Source: Chloroflexota bacterium
GTDB lineage: Bacteria; Chloroflexota; UBA6077; FW602-bin22
Length of the DNA stretch: 48,977 nucleotides
Reading direction: 5' to 3'
Assembly (NCBI GenBank): GCA_016875715.1
Contig: VGOZ01000018.1
Location: 1-48,977, forward strand
Shown piece after piece: positions 24,064 through 31,771 of this stretch. The notes beneath the pieces are model-generated. The model searched no databases, was not told the origin of the DNA, and saw only the letters and a list, made by a program, of their open reading frames with translations. Each line of letters begins with the position of its first letter. The first letter of the stretch is position 1. The translations under genes and the position numbers were made by a program.

Positions 24064-24708
24064 GGATGGCACCGGCGTCATGAGTCGTGGTGCGCCCCCG
24101 TCCGCGGAGTCGCCGCGGGAGTCAGTTCCCAGAAGGGCAGCGGCGACGTCGGCAACGTCTGGCTCGGCGGTCTGTCTCTGGAGGACGCTCGTCGGGGCGA
24201 TTCCGGCGGCCTGAGCGATCGCCTCGCGCATCAGTCCCTCCTGGATTTCCGTGCGCATCTCGCTGGTGACGTTGCGGACGAGCCAGGGGAGTTCCGCATG
24301 ACTCGACCGCGCCAGGAGACCCGCGAGGCAGGCCGCCTTCTCACCGCGATCCGGCGCGATCGCGACCTGGACGAAGGCCGCGGTCACGTCGGCGATCGTC
24401 AGTGGCGAGGTCGGCATCGGTAGGTTCCCGAACCGGCGGCGGGCCCACTCGCCCGTATCGACGTACGCGGCATCGTTATCTGCGATCGCGACCGAGGGGA
24501 ATATCCGATCGATCGCGTCGATGAGCGTCGCCCAGCCGGAGCCTGACGCCCGGCCGAGGCCTCGGCCGAGGCAGAGGTGCACCGTACCGCGCGCCTCGTC
24601 GACGCCGATCGAGCCGAGGAGACCGGCCAGAATCGCGACGCGCTCCTTACGGCCGCGCGCCGCCGCGCTCGATTCGAGCGCGGCGGCAACCTGCGCGAAG
24701 GCGGTCAC
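24064..24708 (-). CDS. ATP-dependent DNA ligase, N-terminal DNA-binding portion (frameshifted end)
   Basis: 215 codons of the N-terminal helical DNA-binding domain of archaeal-type ligases: RGRKERVAILAGLLGSIG, ARGTVHLCLGRGLGR, a linker, then ELPWLVRNVTSEMRTEIQEGLMREAIAQA, which is the conserved region of this domain. GTG start at 24708 overlaps the stop of the M29 aminopeptidase by four bases. After 24064 the frame runs on only as a shadow of the catalytic half until 23710. The two halves of one enzyme are therefore separated by a +1 frame difference. Confidence 0.8.
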
Positions 24709-25883
24709 GGCGGATCGGGCAGCCCGTGGTTCAGGATCGCCAGCTCTGGGTCCAGGAAGCGGCCATCCCGCTGGATCTCGCGCCCGTCGAGGCGGACCGA
24801 CCCTCCGCCATAGGCGGGCAGCATCGGGACTGCGATATCCCAGTGGATCGCGCTTTGGTTGCCGTTGTCGACAACAACCGACTGCCCCTCGTACTCTGTG
24901 AATGTGTAGCAGCGGCCCGGCGTGATGTGGAACGAACCGCCCACTTTCTCGTTCAGCAGACCGTTCATCACGCGCCGACGTAGACCGGGATTCGTGCCGA
25001 ACGCGATCTCACCGAAGTATCGGGCACCCGCATCCGTATCGAGGATCGCGCGCAGGCTCGCCTCGTTCACACGCGCTCGCGCTTCGATGATCCGCCCCTT
25101 TTCGGCGCGGACGAAGATGTCCTCCACGACCTGCCCATCGTACGCGTACTTACCGGCGCCATACAGCTGGCCCTCGACCGAGTGGCGTACCGGAGCGGCG
25201 AAAACTTCCGAACCCGGGAAGTTCCGATCGATCGTCGAGTTGACGAAGCGCATCGGTCCGATGTCCATGCGCAATCGTGTCCGATGTTCTGGATCGGGGT
25301 CGCGCGGGTTAGCTTCGATCTCGAGGATACGTGCATCGTTGAGCATGGCCACAAGGTGCGCCTGGGCCCGATCGATCTCCGCCCACGGCTGGTCACACGC
25401 GCCTCGGAACATCTCGACATACTCGTCGTACGCCATCCCCTCGACCTCGGCCTCGCGCACGGTGGGCCAGTAGATGAGTACCCAGCGCGTGTGGTTCACC
25501 CGGTAATCCATCAGGAACGGGTCGCGGGCCCGGTTCCACGCAACCATCCGCTCCCGAGGGACAGTCTGAAAGGCCTCCGCATCCGTCACCGAGCGTACGA
25601 TCAGCACTGCGTCGGACATCTGGATGGCGATGTCGTTGAGGATCGACGAGCGCTTTGCGTCGGCGATCGAGCACGTCGCTGCCACCTCGGCCTCGAGCGG
25701 CTGATCACGCTGGATGTAGAGCACTCGGGCACCGCGTTCCGAGGCGAGCCGGGCGAGGCACCTGGCCAGCGGCGCTCCCGCAGCATCGTAGAACACGAGC
25801 GCTGTCTCACCCTTCTGGACCGCGACCGAGATGGTCACCATGGCATGCGCAATGCGGTCGATGGTCCCGGGGTCGAGCAGCAT
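24705..25883 (-). CDS. M29-family aminopeptidase
   Basis: 392 residues of the thermophilic aminopeptidase M29 family, a cobalt/zinc metalloenzyme. Conserved stretches are MDIGPMRFVNSTIDRNFPGSEVF, YGAGKYAYDGQVVEDIFVRAEKGR, ARYFGEIAFGTNPGLRRRVMNGLLNEKVGGSFHI (catalytic Glu in GEIAFGTN), and DNGNQSAIHWDIAVPM with the metal His-x-Asp. Cytoplasmic removal of N-terminal residues, substrate range unknown. ATG at 25883 three bases after GAGGGAG, with TATGAT upstream: one of the leadered genes. Divergent from gltX and followed by the ligase. Confidence 0.9.
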   Translation of the reverse strand: MLLDPGTIDRIAHAMVTISVAVQKGETALVFYDAAGAPLARCLARLASERGARVLYIQRDQPLEAEVAATCSIADAKRSSILNDIAIQMSDAVLIVRSVTDAEAFQTVPRERMVAWNRARDPFLMDYRVNHTRWVLIYWPTVREAEVEGMAYDEYVEMFRGACDQPWAEIDRAQAHLVAMLNDARILEIEANPRDPDPEHRTRLRMDIGPMRFVNSTIDRNFPGSEVFAAPVRHSVEGQLYGAGKYAYDGQVVEDIFVRAEKGRIIEARARVNEASLRAILDTDAGARYFGEIAFGTNPGLRRRVMNGLLNEKVGGSFHITPGRCYTFTEYEGQSVVVDNGNQSAIHWDIAVPMLPAYGGGSVRLDGREIQRDGRFLDPELAILNHGLPDPP

Positions 25884-25886
25884 TTG

Positions 25887-25918
25887 CTCCCTCGTCAGGC
25901 GGAGATGCCCGCATCATA
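25887..25918 (-). promoter_or_regulatory. -10 and Shine-Dalgarno of the M29 aminopeptidase gene
   Basis: TATGAT (25913-25918) and GAGGGAG (25887-25893), three bases before the ATG. Leadered contrast to leaderless gltX on the other strand. Confidence 0.4.
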
Positions 25919-25950
25919 GAGCCGCCACGCCGAGCCACTGAGCCCGTTCC

Positions 25951-25956
25951 TACAAT
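25951..25956 (+). promoter_or_regulatory. -10 element, leaderless geometry, gltX
   Basis: TACAAT, six bases before the ATG at 25963. The best -10 match of the leaderless set. Confidence 0.5.
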
Positions 25957-25962
25957 CCGCCG

Positions 25963-27591
25963 ATGGTCCGACTGCGCGTTGCCCCCTCCCCCACGGGTCT
26001 GCCACACGTTGGCACCGCGTACATGGCTCTGTTCTGCGTCGCCTTTGTGCGGCAGCAGGGTGGCGAGTTCATCTTGCGGATCGAGGACACCGATCAGGCG
26101 CGGCGAGTCGAGGGAGCCGAGGAATCGATCTTCGCGATGCTCCGCTGGCTCGGCCTAGACTGGGACGAGGGTCCCGATGTGGGCGGCCCGTACGGTCCGT
26201 ATCGGCAGTCCGAGCGCCTGCTGATCTACCAGGCGCACGCGGAGGAGTTGATTCGGGGCGGGCACGCCTACCGGTGCTGGTGCACGCCACAGCGGCTTGC
26301 CGAGGTCCGCGCCGAGCAGCAGCAGCGCAAGCAGCCGCCGCGCTACGACCGATTCTGCCTGGGGAAGAGCGCCGACGAGCGTTCCCGCGAGGGCGGATTC
26401 GCGCCGAACCCGGTCATCCGTCTGCGGATGCCGGATGGTGAGACGATCTCCTTCGACGATCTCGTTCGCGGCACCATCCAGTTCGAGAGCGACCTCATCG
26501 ACGATCAGGTTCTCATCAAGTCGGACGGCTTCCCCACCTATCACCTCGCGGCGGTGGTGGATGACCATCTGATGGAGATCACCCACATCGTGCGTGGCGA
26601 GGAATGGATCTCGAGTACACCGAAGCACCTGGTCCTCTACGACCGTTTCGGCTGGAAACCACCTCGTATTGCGCATCTCTCGCTGCTCCGAAACGTGGAC
26701 AGGAGCAAGATCTCCAAACGGAAAGATCCCTGGGCGAACTTGCCATGGTTTCTCGATCAGGGGTTTCTGCCCGAGGCGCTGCTCAACTTCCTCGCGCTCA
26801 TGGGCTTCTCGGTCCCTGATGCCGGCGGGGGCACGCGCGAGGTGTTCGGCCTGGACGAGTTCGCGCGGGCGTTCGACTGGGAGCGTGTCGGTACCACGGC
26901 GCCGGCCTTCGACCTCGAGAAGTTGACCTGGCTGAACGGCGTGTACATTCGCGGCCTGCCGATCGGTGATCTGGTGCGTCGGGCCGGGCCATTTTTGGCG
27001 GCCGCCGGAATCGACAGCGTCGATGCGGGATACGTGCGGCGCGTCGTGGCCCTGGAGCAGGAGCGCATCCACCGAATGGGTGAGATCGGCGACCTGACGC
27101 AGTTCTTCTTCCAGGATCCGCTGACGCCGGATGCGAGCGCATTGATCCCTCGGGGTCTCACGGCGCACGAAGCTTCGCGCGCGCTCGAACGCGCCACCGA
27201 CCTGTTCGCAGAGGCGCGCGACCTGGTCGACGCGGCGGCGATGGAGACCAGATTCCGGGAACTCGTCGCGTCGCTCGATTTGAAGGCCGGGCAGTTGTTC
27301 TCGCTCATTCGCGTCGCGATCACCGGTACGACGAAGTCTCCGCCGCTCTTCGATACGGCCGTGGTCCTCGGTCCGGATCGTGTGGCGCGGCGCCTGCAAC
27401 GCGCGCTCGCGGTGCTCCGTGAGGCGGCGAAGCAGGAGCGGATAGCGGCCAATCGCGAACTGATCCGCCAGAAAGAGGAGGAACACCGCCGGATCATGGA
27501 CGCGGTGACGCCGGAAATCCTCGCGAGCCTCCCAACGGTGGCAATGGACTACGGCGCGGACGAATCGCTGAAGAACGGCGATGATGGCTAA
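25963..27591 (+). CDS. gltX: Glutamyl-tRNA synthetase
   Basis: Charges tRNA(Glu), and possibly tRNA(Gln), with glutamate. 542 residues, some 40-60 longer than common bacterial GltX. HIGH-type motif is RVAPSPTGLPHVGTAYMA; IEDTDQARRVEGAEESI and GPYRQSERL are conserved; KMSKS is present as NVDRSKISKRKDPWANL. The anticodon-binding C-terminal half (after ~330) carries LTWLNGVYIR and LFSLIRVAITG. The extra length is mostly a charged C-terminal tail (EAAKQERIAANRELIRQKEE). No tRNA gene lies nearby, so discriminating versus non-discriminating character cannot be told. Stop overlaps the SGNH start by 8-11 bases. Confidence 0.95.
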   Translation: MVRLRVAPSPTGLPHVGTAYMALFCVAFVRQQGGEFILRIEDTDQARRVEGAEESIFAMLRWLGLDWDEGPDVGGPYGPYRQSERLLIYQAHAEELIRGGHAYRCWCTPQRLAEVRAEQQQRKQPPRYDRFCLGKSADERSREGGFAPNPVIRLRMPDGETISFDDLVRGTIQFESDLIDDQVLIKSDGFPTYHLAAVVDDHLMEITHIVRGEEWISSTPKHLVLYDRFGWKPPRIAHLSLLRNVDRSKISKRKDPWANLPWFLDQGFLPEALLNFLALMGFSVPDAGGGTREVFGLDEFARAFDWERVGTTAPAFDLEKLTWLNGVYIRGLPIGDLVRRAGPFLAAAGIDSVDAGYVRRVVALEQERIHRMGEIGDLTQFFFQDPLTPDASALIPRGLTAHEASRALERATDLFAEARDLVDAAAMETRFRELVASLDLKAGQLFSLIRVAITGTTKSPPLFDTAVVLGPDRVARRLQRALAVLREAAKQERIAANRELIRQKEEEHRRIMDAVTPEILASLPTVAMDYGADESLKNGDDG

Positions 27592-28446
27592 CCGCCTGTC
27601 CCTTTCCCGGCTGGTGAGGCGTGTCCAACGACTGCGCGAAGCCGGCACGATTGCGACGCCCGATCGACTCAGACTGGGGGAGATTCCCACCGCGCGCGCC
27701 CTCTCTGGTGTGACCGATCCGCGGCCAACCGTGCGCCCCCAGGCCACGCCCCCGGCTCGGCCCACTGTGCTGGCGACTCAGGCTGTGCCCGCGACGAAGG
27801 CATCACCCACGCCGCCGATCGCGTTCGCTTCGTATCGCCCCATCATCTACGCGGCGATCGGAGCCTTGGACTCGCCGGGGTCGGCGCGGCAGCCCCGCCG
27901 CGCGAGGGATGGGTCGCGCGTCTCTCCCGGAAGCTGCCGGCGGGCTCGACGCTGGTCAACGCCGCGGCGTCCGGCGCGCGGATGCGCGACGCGAGGACCC
28001 TTCAGTTGCCCCGGGTGCGGGAGGCGTCACCGGACCCGGTGACGGTGTGGATGGTCGTGAACGATCTCAATGCCGCGACCGACCTCGCCGAGTACGAACG
28101 GGATTTCGATCTTCTCCTCCGCGATCTCGCCGCGCGAACGAACGCGCGCGTAATCGTCGCGAATTGCCCCGATCTCACCCGCGTACCGGCGTACATCCAG
28201 ATGGGCATACCGGCAGTCCTTCTGCGCCACGAGACGGCCCGCTGGAACGAACTGATCGCGCGGGTCGTCCAGCGTTACCCAGATCGGGTCGTCCGCGCCG
28301 ATGCGTTCAACCGCTCGGCGGAGATCGACTATGCCTCCGGCGTGCTCTCGACAGATGACTTCCACCCGTCGACACAGGGCCACGCGATCATCGCCGACGT
28401 CTTCTGGCAGTTCGGGGTTGCCCATTGCCTGTTCGCCCCAGGCTGA
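27581..28446 (+). pseudogene. SGNH/GDSL hydrolase interrupted by a one-base loss in a G-run
   Basis: Two frames together make a normal SGNH hydrolase. Frame one holds YRPIIYAAIGALDSPG (the Ser block); frame two continues VGAAAPPREGWVARL, then LVNAAASGARMRDA, WMVVNDLN (Asn block) and DDFHPSTQGH (catalytic Asp-His). Adding one G to the GGGG run at 27877-27880 restores the reading frame. Secreted or cytoplasmic esterase/lipase-like function inferred. The N-terminal ~90 residues are Pro/Thr-rich with no clear signal peptide. ATG 27581 or 27584 overlaps gltX. Could be a sequencing homopolymer error rather than a true pseudogene. Confidence 0.7.
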
Positions 28447-28458
28447 ACGGCGGTCGCG

Positions 28459-28464
28459 TACTCT
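28459..28464 (+). promoter_or_regulatory. -10 element, leaderless geometry, enolase-superfamily gene
   Basis: TACTCT, seven bases before the GTG at 28472. Confidence 0.45.
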
Positions 28465-28471
28465 ACCGCTC

Positions 28472-29632
28472 GTGAAGATCACCGACGTCACCTGCATCCC
28501 CTCGTGGAACGGCCATCGCAACGACACCTACGTCTTCGTCGATACCGACGCCGGATTGACCGGAATCGGTGAGGCCGGCCTCAGCGGTCAAGAACTCGCG
28601 GTCGCGGCCTACATCGAGCAGAACCGGTCTCAGATCATCGGGCGGGACGCGGAAGACATCGAGGCGATCTGGCAGCATCTGTACCGAGGAGGATTCTTCC
28701 CAGCGGCCAAGATCGGCGCCGCCGCGATCAGTGCAATCGACATCGCCCTCTGGGATCTGAAAGGGAAGGCGCTTGGCGTGCCGCTCTACCAGCTGTTCGG
28801 CGGAAGGGTGCGCGACCGCGTCGTTCTCTACCCGCACAACCGCTCGAGTGAGGTCGGTGGTGGCCGCCAGCAGATCGACGAACTCGTCGCGAGTTGCGTC
28901 GAGACGACGAGTCAGGGTTGGAAGTTCGTTCGCTGGGGGCTTCCCCAGCAGGGCGCGGGTGTGCTCGAACCTGGACCCGCGGTCCGCGCCTGCGTCGATC
29001 AGGTGCGCGCGGTGCGCGATGCGATTGGCCCAGATGTCGAGATCTGTGTGGACGTGCACACCAGGCTCGACCAGGCCGACGCGGTGACGTTGCTGCGCGC
29101 GGTCGAACCGTACGGCCCGTACTTCATGGAGGATCCGGTTCGCGCCGAGAACTTCGCGGCGCTCCGCCGCGTGCGTCAGGCGACGGCCGTCCCCATCGCG
29201 ATGGGCGAGCATTGTTCGAGCAAGTGGGAGTTCTGCGAACTGATCGATGAGGAACTGGCGGACTACATTCGCCTGGACGTCGCGATGTGCGGAGGCATCT
29301 CCGAGTCACGCAAGATCGCGGGCTGGGCCGAGGTCCACCACCTGAAGATCGTTCCACACTGCCCGACCGGTCCGGTCACGCTCGCCGCGTCGCTCCACCT
29401 GTGCCTGGCAGCGAGCAACTTCGGTGTTCTCGAGTGTCCTCACCGTCCGGGGTGTTCGCTCACCGACGCCTTTCCGCGCACGCTGACCTGGGACGATGGC
29501 CACCTCCTTCCCCCCACCGCGCCAGGACTCGGAATCGAAGTGCATCGCGAGGTGCTGCGCCAGAAGTACCCGTATCGTCCCACCAACATGCCCACACTGC
29601 GCCGGCGCGATGGTTCGCTCACGAACTGGTGA
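28472..29632 (+). CDS. Mandelate racemase/muconate lactonizing-type dehydratase (galactonate-dehydratase-like)
   Basis: 386 residues, enolase superfamily. N-terminal capping domain with GLTGIGEAGLSGQELAVAAY and AIDIALWDLKGKALGVPLYQLFGG. The TIM barrel carries the metal ligands ICVDVHTRLDQAD (Asp), YFMEDPV (Glu) and IAMGEHCSS (Glu); a catalytic His is in PHCPTGPVT. The combination VDVH / MEDPV / HCPTGP fits sugar-acid dehydratases such as D-galactonate dehydratase, but specificity is not certain. GTG at 28472 seven bases after TACTCT. A second enolase-superfamily gene begins at 48600. Convergent with the small gene ending at 29663. Confidence 0.88.
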   Translation: MKITDVTCIPSWNGHRNDTYVFVDTDAGLTGIGEAGLSGQELAVAAYIEQNRSQIIGRDAEDIEAIWQHLYRGGFFPAAKIGAAAISAIDIALWDLKGKALGVPLYQLFGGRVRDRVVLYPHNRSSEVGGGRQQIDELVASCVETTSQGWKFVRWGLPQQGAGVLEPGPAVRACVDQVRAVRDAIGPDVEICVDVHTRLDQADAVTLLRAVEPYGPYFMEDPVRAENFAALRRVRQATAVPIAMGEHCSSKWEFCELIDEELADYIRLDVAMCGGISESRKIAGWAEVHHLKIVPHCPTGPVTLAASLHLCLAASNFGVLECPHRPGCSLTDAFPRTLTWDDGHLLPPTAPGLGIEVHREVLRQKYPYRPTNMPTLRRRDGSLTNW

Positions 29633-29662
29633 TACTCAGGCGCGGCGTGGGTCGACCGGCCG

Positions 29663-29950
29663 TCAGGTTGCTCGCATCCCGGTCGGAGCCGCGCCGGGTG
29701 GGCCTCGGACCGCATGCGTGAAGTTCCGGGTCTCTCCCGGCGTCATACGGACGAGGTCGGCGACCGCGGTCGCGTCCGCGTTCGGCCACTCCGCGAAGAG
29801 CGAGACATCGATCGGTTCCTCGCATCGGGCCGTGACGATGCCCGTCAGGGTGAATGTGCCAGAGGTGGTCGGCGCGGCGCGGTGGGTCAGAAGAACGGCA
29901 GGATCCTGGCATCGGGGCAGCCCGAGCGCCGCCAGGGGTTGCCGACCCAC
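29663..29950 (-). CDS. Hypothetical protein (95 aa)
   Basis: Not recognised. The frame is coherent: VGRQPLAALGLPRCQDPAVL, then TSGTFTLTGIVTARCEEPID and VSLFAEWPNADATAV. It starts at GTG 29950, five bases after the stop of the SUI1-like gene, and probably is the last gene of the pssA operon. Two Cys residues are present. The high third-position GC supports coding, but a small unknown protein without a domain leaves the call open. Confidence 0.45.
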   Translation of the reverse strand: MGRQPLAALGLPRCQDPAVLLTHRAAPTTSGTFTLTGIVTARCEEPIDVSLFAEWPNADATAVADLVRMTPGETRNFTHAVRGPPGAAPTGMRAT

Positions 29951-29955
29951 GTGAC

Positions 29956-30339
29956 CTACCCGCCGGCGATCTTGACCCGGTAACCGGATTCGGAGAGGAA
30001 CCGCACCACCGCCTCCCGGTGATCGCCCTGAATCTCGATCGCCGCGGCGCGCATGGCGCCACCGGCCGCCGCGATCCGGCGTAGTTCGCGGACCAGCCGA
30101 GCGGCATCCGCCGGCGGCACTCCGGTCACCAGAGTCACGATCTTCCCGCCCCTGCCGCCGCGATCCCGATGGACCCGTACGATGCCATCGTCGGGTACCG
30201 TGGGCGCGCTTCGTCGCGCCGGAGTGGGGCGCGCGGCTGGCTGGCCACAGCGGCATTCGTCGAGGCGTCGTGAACAGGTCGGGCATCTGTTGGATCGACC
30301 CCCATCGGTCGAGTACACGAGGCGGGAGTACTCAGCCAT
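29956..30339 (-). CDS. SUI1/YciH-family translation initiation factor-like protein with Cys-rich N-terminus
   Basis: 127 residues. The C-terminal SUI1 domain is clear: DDGIVRVHRDRGGRGGKIVTLVTGVP, then LRRIAAAGGAMRAAAIEIQG and FLSESGYRVKIAGG. These proteins bind the small ribosomal subunit and influence start-codon choice (family knowledge from eIF1 and YciH). The N-terminal 45 residues hold CPTCSRRLDECRC, a possible zinc knuckle that is not part of plain YciH. ATG at 30339 overlaps the stop of the preceding methyltransferase by one base (TGATG), so translation is coupled. An initiation-fidelity factor in a genome with many leaderless mRNAs is suggestive but not evidence of a link. Confidence 0.87.
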   Translation of the reverse strand: MAEYSRLVYSTDGGRSNRCPTCSRRLDECRCGQPAARPTPARRSAPTVPDDGIVRVHRDRGGRGGKIVTLVTGVPPADAARLVRELRRIAAAGGAMRAAAIEIQGDHREAVVRFLSESGYRVKIAGG

Positions 30340-30920
30340 CACTTCCCACGATCCGCGGGCGTCGCCGGGTCGGGCGCATCCGCACGCAGTAGCGTCGCAG
30401 GGGGAATATTCCACGGAAAGAAGGTTCGGCGCCAGTTGCCGAACTCTGCCTCAAGCAAGGGCGACAGAAACCACGGGTCGTACTGGACCGCCACGAACGG
30501 GGCGCCTGGACGCATGGCGCTTCTCACTGTGCCAAGGAACCGAGCCGTTGCCTCGCGACCGAGGAGCCGAAACGGGATCGCCGAGATCACCGCGTCGAAC
30601 CCCTCGATCTCCAGCTCGTCGGCCAGATCGCGCAAATCGCGCGCGTCCCTCTGAAGGATCGTCAGGCGCGGATCGTCGAACTTCGCGCGCAGGTGGGCTA
30701 GAAACATAGGGTCGATCTCGCAAGCCCAGAGGCGGCCGTGCTCTGGCAACAGGCGCAGGATTGCCTCGGTGATCGGGCCCGTCCCCGGCCCGAGTTCGGC
30801 GACCCGGAGCCGGCGCGGAATCTCCGCCAGTCGCGCCATCGCCAGACCGAGCCGCACCGTGCTGGGTGTGATCGCGCCGACCGTCCGTTGGTTGCGCAGG
30901 AAGGCGCGGAGGAACGCCAG
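30339..30920 (-). CDS. Phospholipid N-methyltransferase-like protein, start uncertain
   Basis: Class I SAM-dependent methyltransferase resembling PmtA phosphatidylethanolamine methyltransferases. The leading block FLRAFLRNQRTVGAITPST and the SAM motif VAELGPGTGPITEAIL are characteristic; LWACEIDPMFLAHL, ISAIPFRLLGREATARFL and the Pro-rich end follow. It would methylate phosphatidylethanolamine or a related lipid at the membrane. The homologous N-terminus extends upstream of the first GTG (30857), yet no ATG/GTG/TTG exists before the preceding stop. CTG at 30920 (193 aa) or ATT at 30932 are the candidates. Sits directly after pssA in the same operon. Confidence 0.8.
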   Translation of the reverse strand: MAFLRAFLRNQRTVGAITPSTVRLGLAMARLAEIPRRLRVAELGPGTGPITEAILRLLPEHGRLWACEIDPMFLAHLRAKFDDPRLTILQRDARDLRDLADELEIEGFDAVISAIPFRLLGREATARFLGTVRSAMRPGAPFVAVQYDPWFLSPLLEAEFGNWRRTFFPWNIPPATLLRADAPDPATPADRGK

Positions 30921-30927
30921 CTGCTGG

Positions 30928-31668
30928 CTAATCGCGCCGGGCCCGATCGTCGGTCACCTGCCGAGTGCGCGGTGCCATCACCACGAATCCGCGCCACAGT
31001 CCCCAGATCACGTATGTCGCCAGGCCGAGATGCGCGATGACCATCGCGCCTCGTCCATCGATGACCAGAAGCGCGATGAACACCGCCGCGGAGATCCAGG
31101 CGGCGCGTCCCAGGCGGCCGCTGGTGAAGCGTGGATAGGGGACACGACTGACCATGAGTATCGCGAGGGCGATGCCCCAGGCGATGGCGCCGCCAAGGTC
31201 TGCACGCAGCACGCCCCCCACCGCGAGGGCGAAAAGGGGCCCACCCACCGTGATCGGCAGGCCGACGAACTCCGATCGCGGCGCATCAGCCTGGAAGCGC
31301 GCCAGACGCCACGCACCCGCGAGCGCGATGCACGCGATCAACCCGATCCGGACCGGGCCTGACGCGGCCGCGTTCTGCGTTGCGAACAGCACGCCGGGCG
31401 CTATGCCGAAGGCGACGAGATCGGCCAGCGCGTCGAGGTGGCCGCCAAAGGAAGAGGCGACTCCGAGCCGCCGCGCCAGCACGCCGTCGATGCCATCGGC
31501 GAGGACAGCCAGGAGGATGAACCGAAGCGCCAGATCGGCGTCGCCGCTGCGCGCAGCCTCAATCGCGCCCAGGCCAAGCAGCAGTGTCAGGGACGTCGCA
31601 AGATTGGGCAGGATGCGACGCCAGTTCGCCACTTCCGAGTGCACTTCTGTGCTGCCTCCCGAGGCCAT
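30928..31668 (-). CDS. pssA: CDP-alcohol phosphatidyltransferase, phosphatidylserine synthase type
   Basis: 246 residues, integral membrane enzyme. The CDP-alcohol phosphotransferase signature D-G-x2-A-R-x8-G-x3-D-x3-D is complete: DGIDGVLARRLGVASSFGGH followed by LDALADLVAFGIAPG. Helices include LATSLTLLLGLGAIEAA and RIGLIACIALAGAW. The RRILPN start and overall layout match PssA: CDP-diacylglycerol plus serine to phosphatidylserine. The next gene is a phospholipid N-methyltransferase-like enzyme, so the pair would feed phosphatidylserine-derived PE into methylation, although no decarboxylase lies here. ATG at 31668 assumed; GTG codons 25-50 bases later are also possible. Confidence 0.85.
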   Translation of the reverse strand: MASGGSTEVHSEVANWRRILPNLATSLTLLLGLGAIEAARSGDADLALRFILLAVLADGIDGVLARRLGVASSFGGHLDALADLVAFGIAPGVLFATQNAAASGPVRIGLIACIALAGAWRLARFQADAPRSEFVGLPITVGGPLFALAVGGVLRADLGGAIAWGIALAILMVSRVPYPRFTSGRLGRAAWISAAVFIALLVIDGRGAMVIAHLGLATYVIWGLWRGFVVMAPRTRQVTDDRARRD

Positions 31669-31694
31669 TGCCGTTCAGCCCGATCCCGCAGGCT

Positions 31695-31713
31695 GCTCCC
31701 GTCTCGCGGGAGC
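31695..31713. repeat. Inverted repeat upstream of pssA
   Basis: Perfect GCTCCCG / CGGGAGC stem with a five-base loop. It lies between pssA (start 31668) and a possible TATCCT -10 (31716-31721, minus strand), so it could be an operator or a leader hairpin. Confidence 0.35.
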
Positions 31714-31734
31714 CAAGGATACCACTGGCCGGCG

Positions 31735-31763
31735 TTGACAGTCGGGTTCGTGATTCCGACACT
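31735..31763 (+). promoter_or_regulatory. TTGACA promoter for the histidine phosphatase gene
   Basis: TTGACA (31735-31740), 17-base spacer, GACACT (31758-31763), then eight bases to the GTG at 31772. A good -35 with a weak -10 in leaderless geometry. Confidence 0.4.
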
Positions 31764-31771
31764 CGTTATCT

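Noticed and set aside
26155-27765. 536-codon minus-strand frame antisense to gltX
   Set aside because: GC-rich coding sequence leaves long antisense frames; no motif, and gltX is unambiguous.
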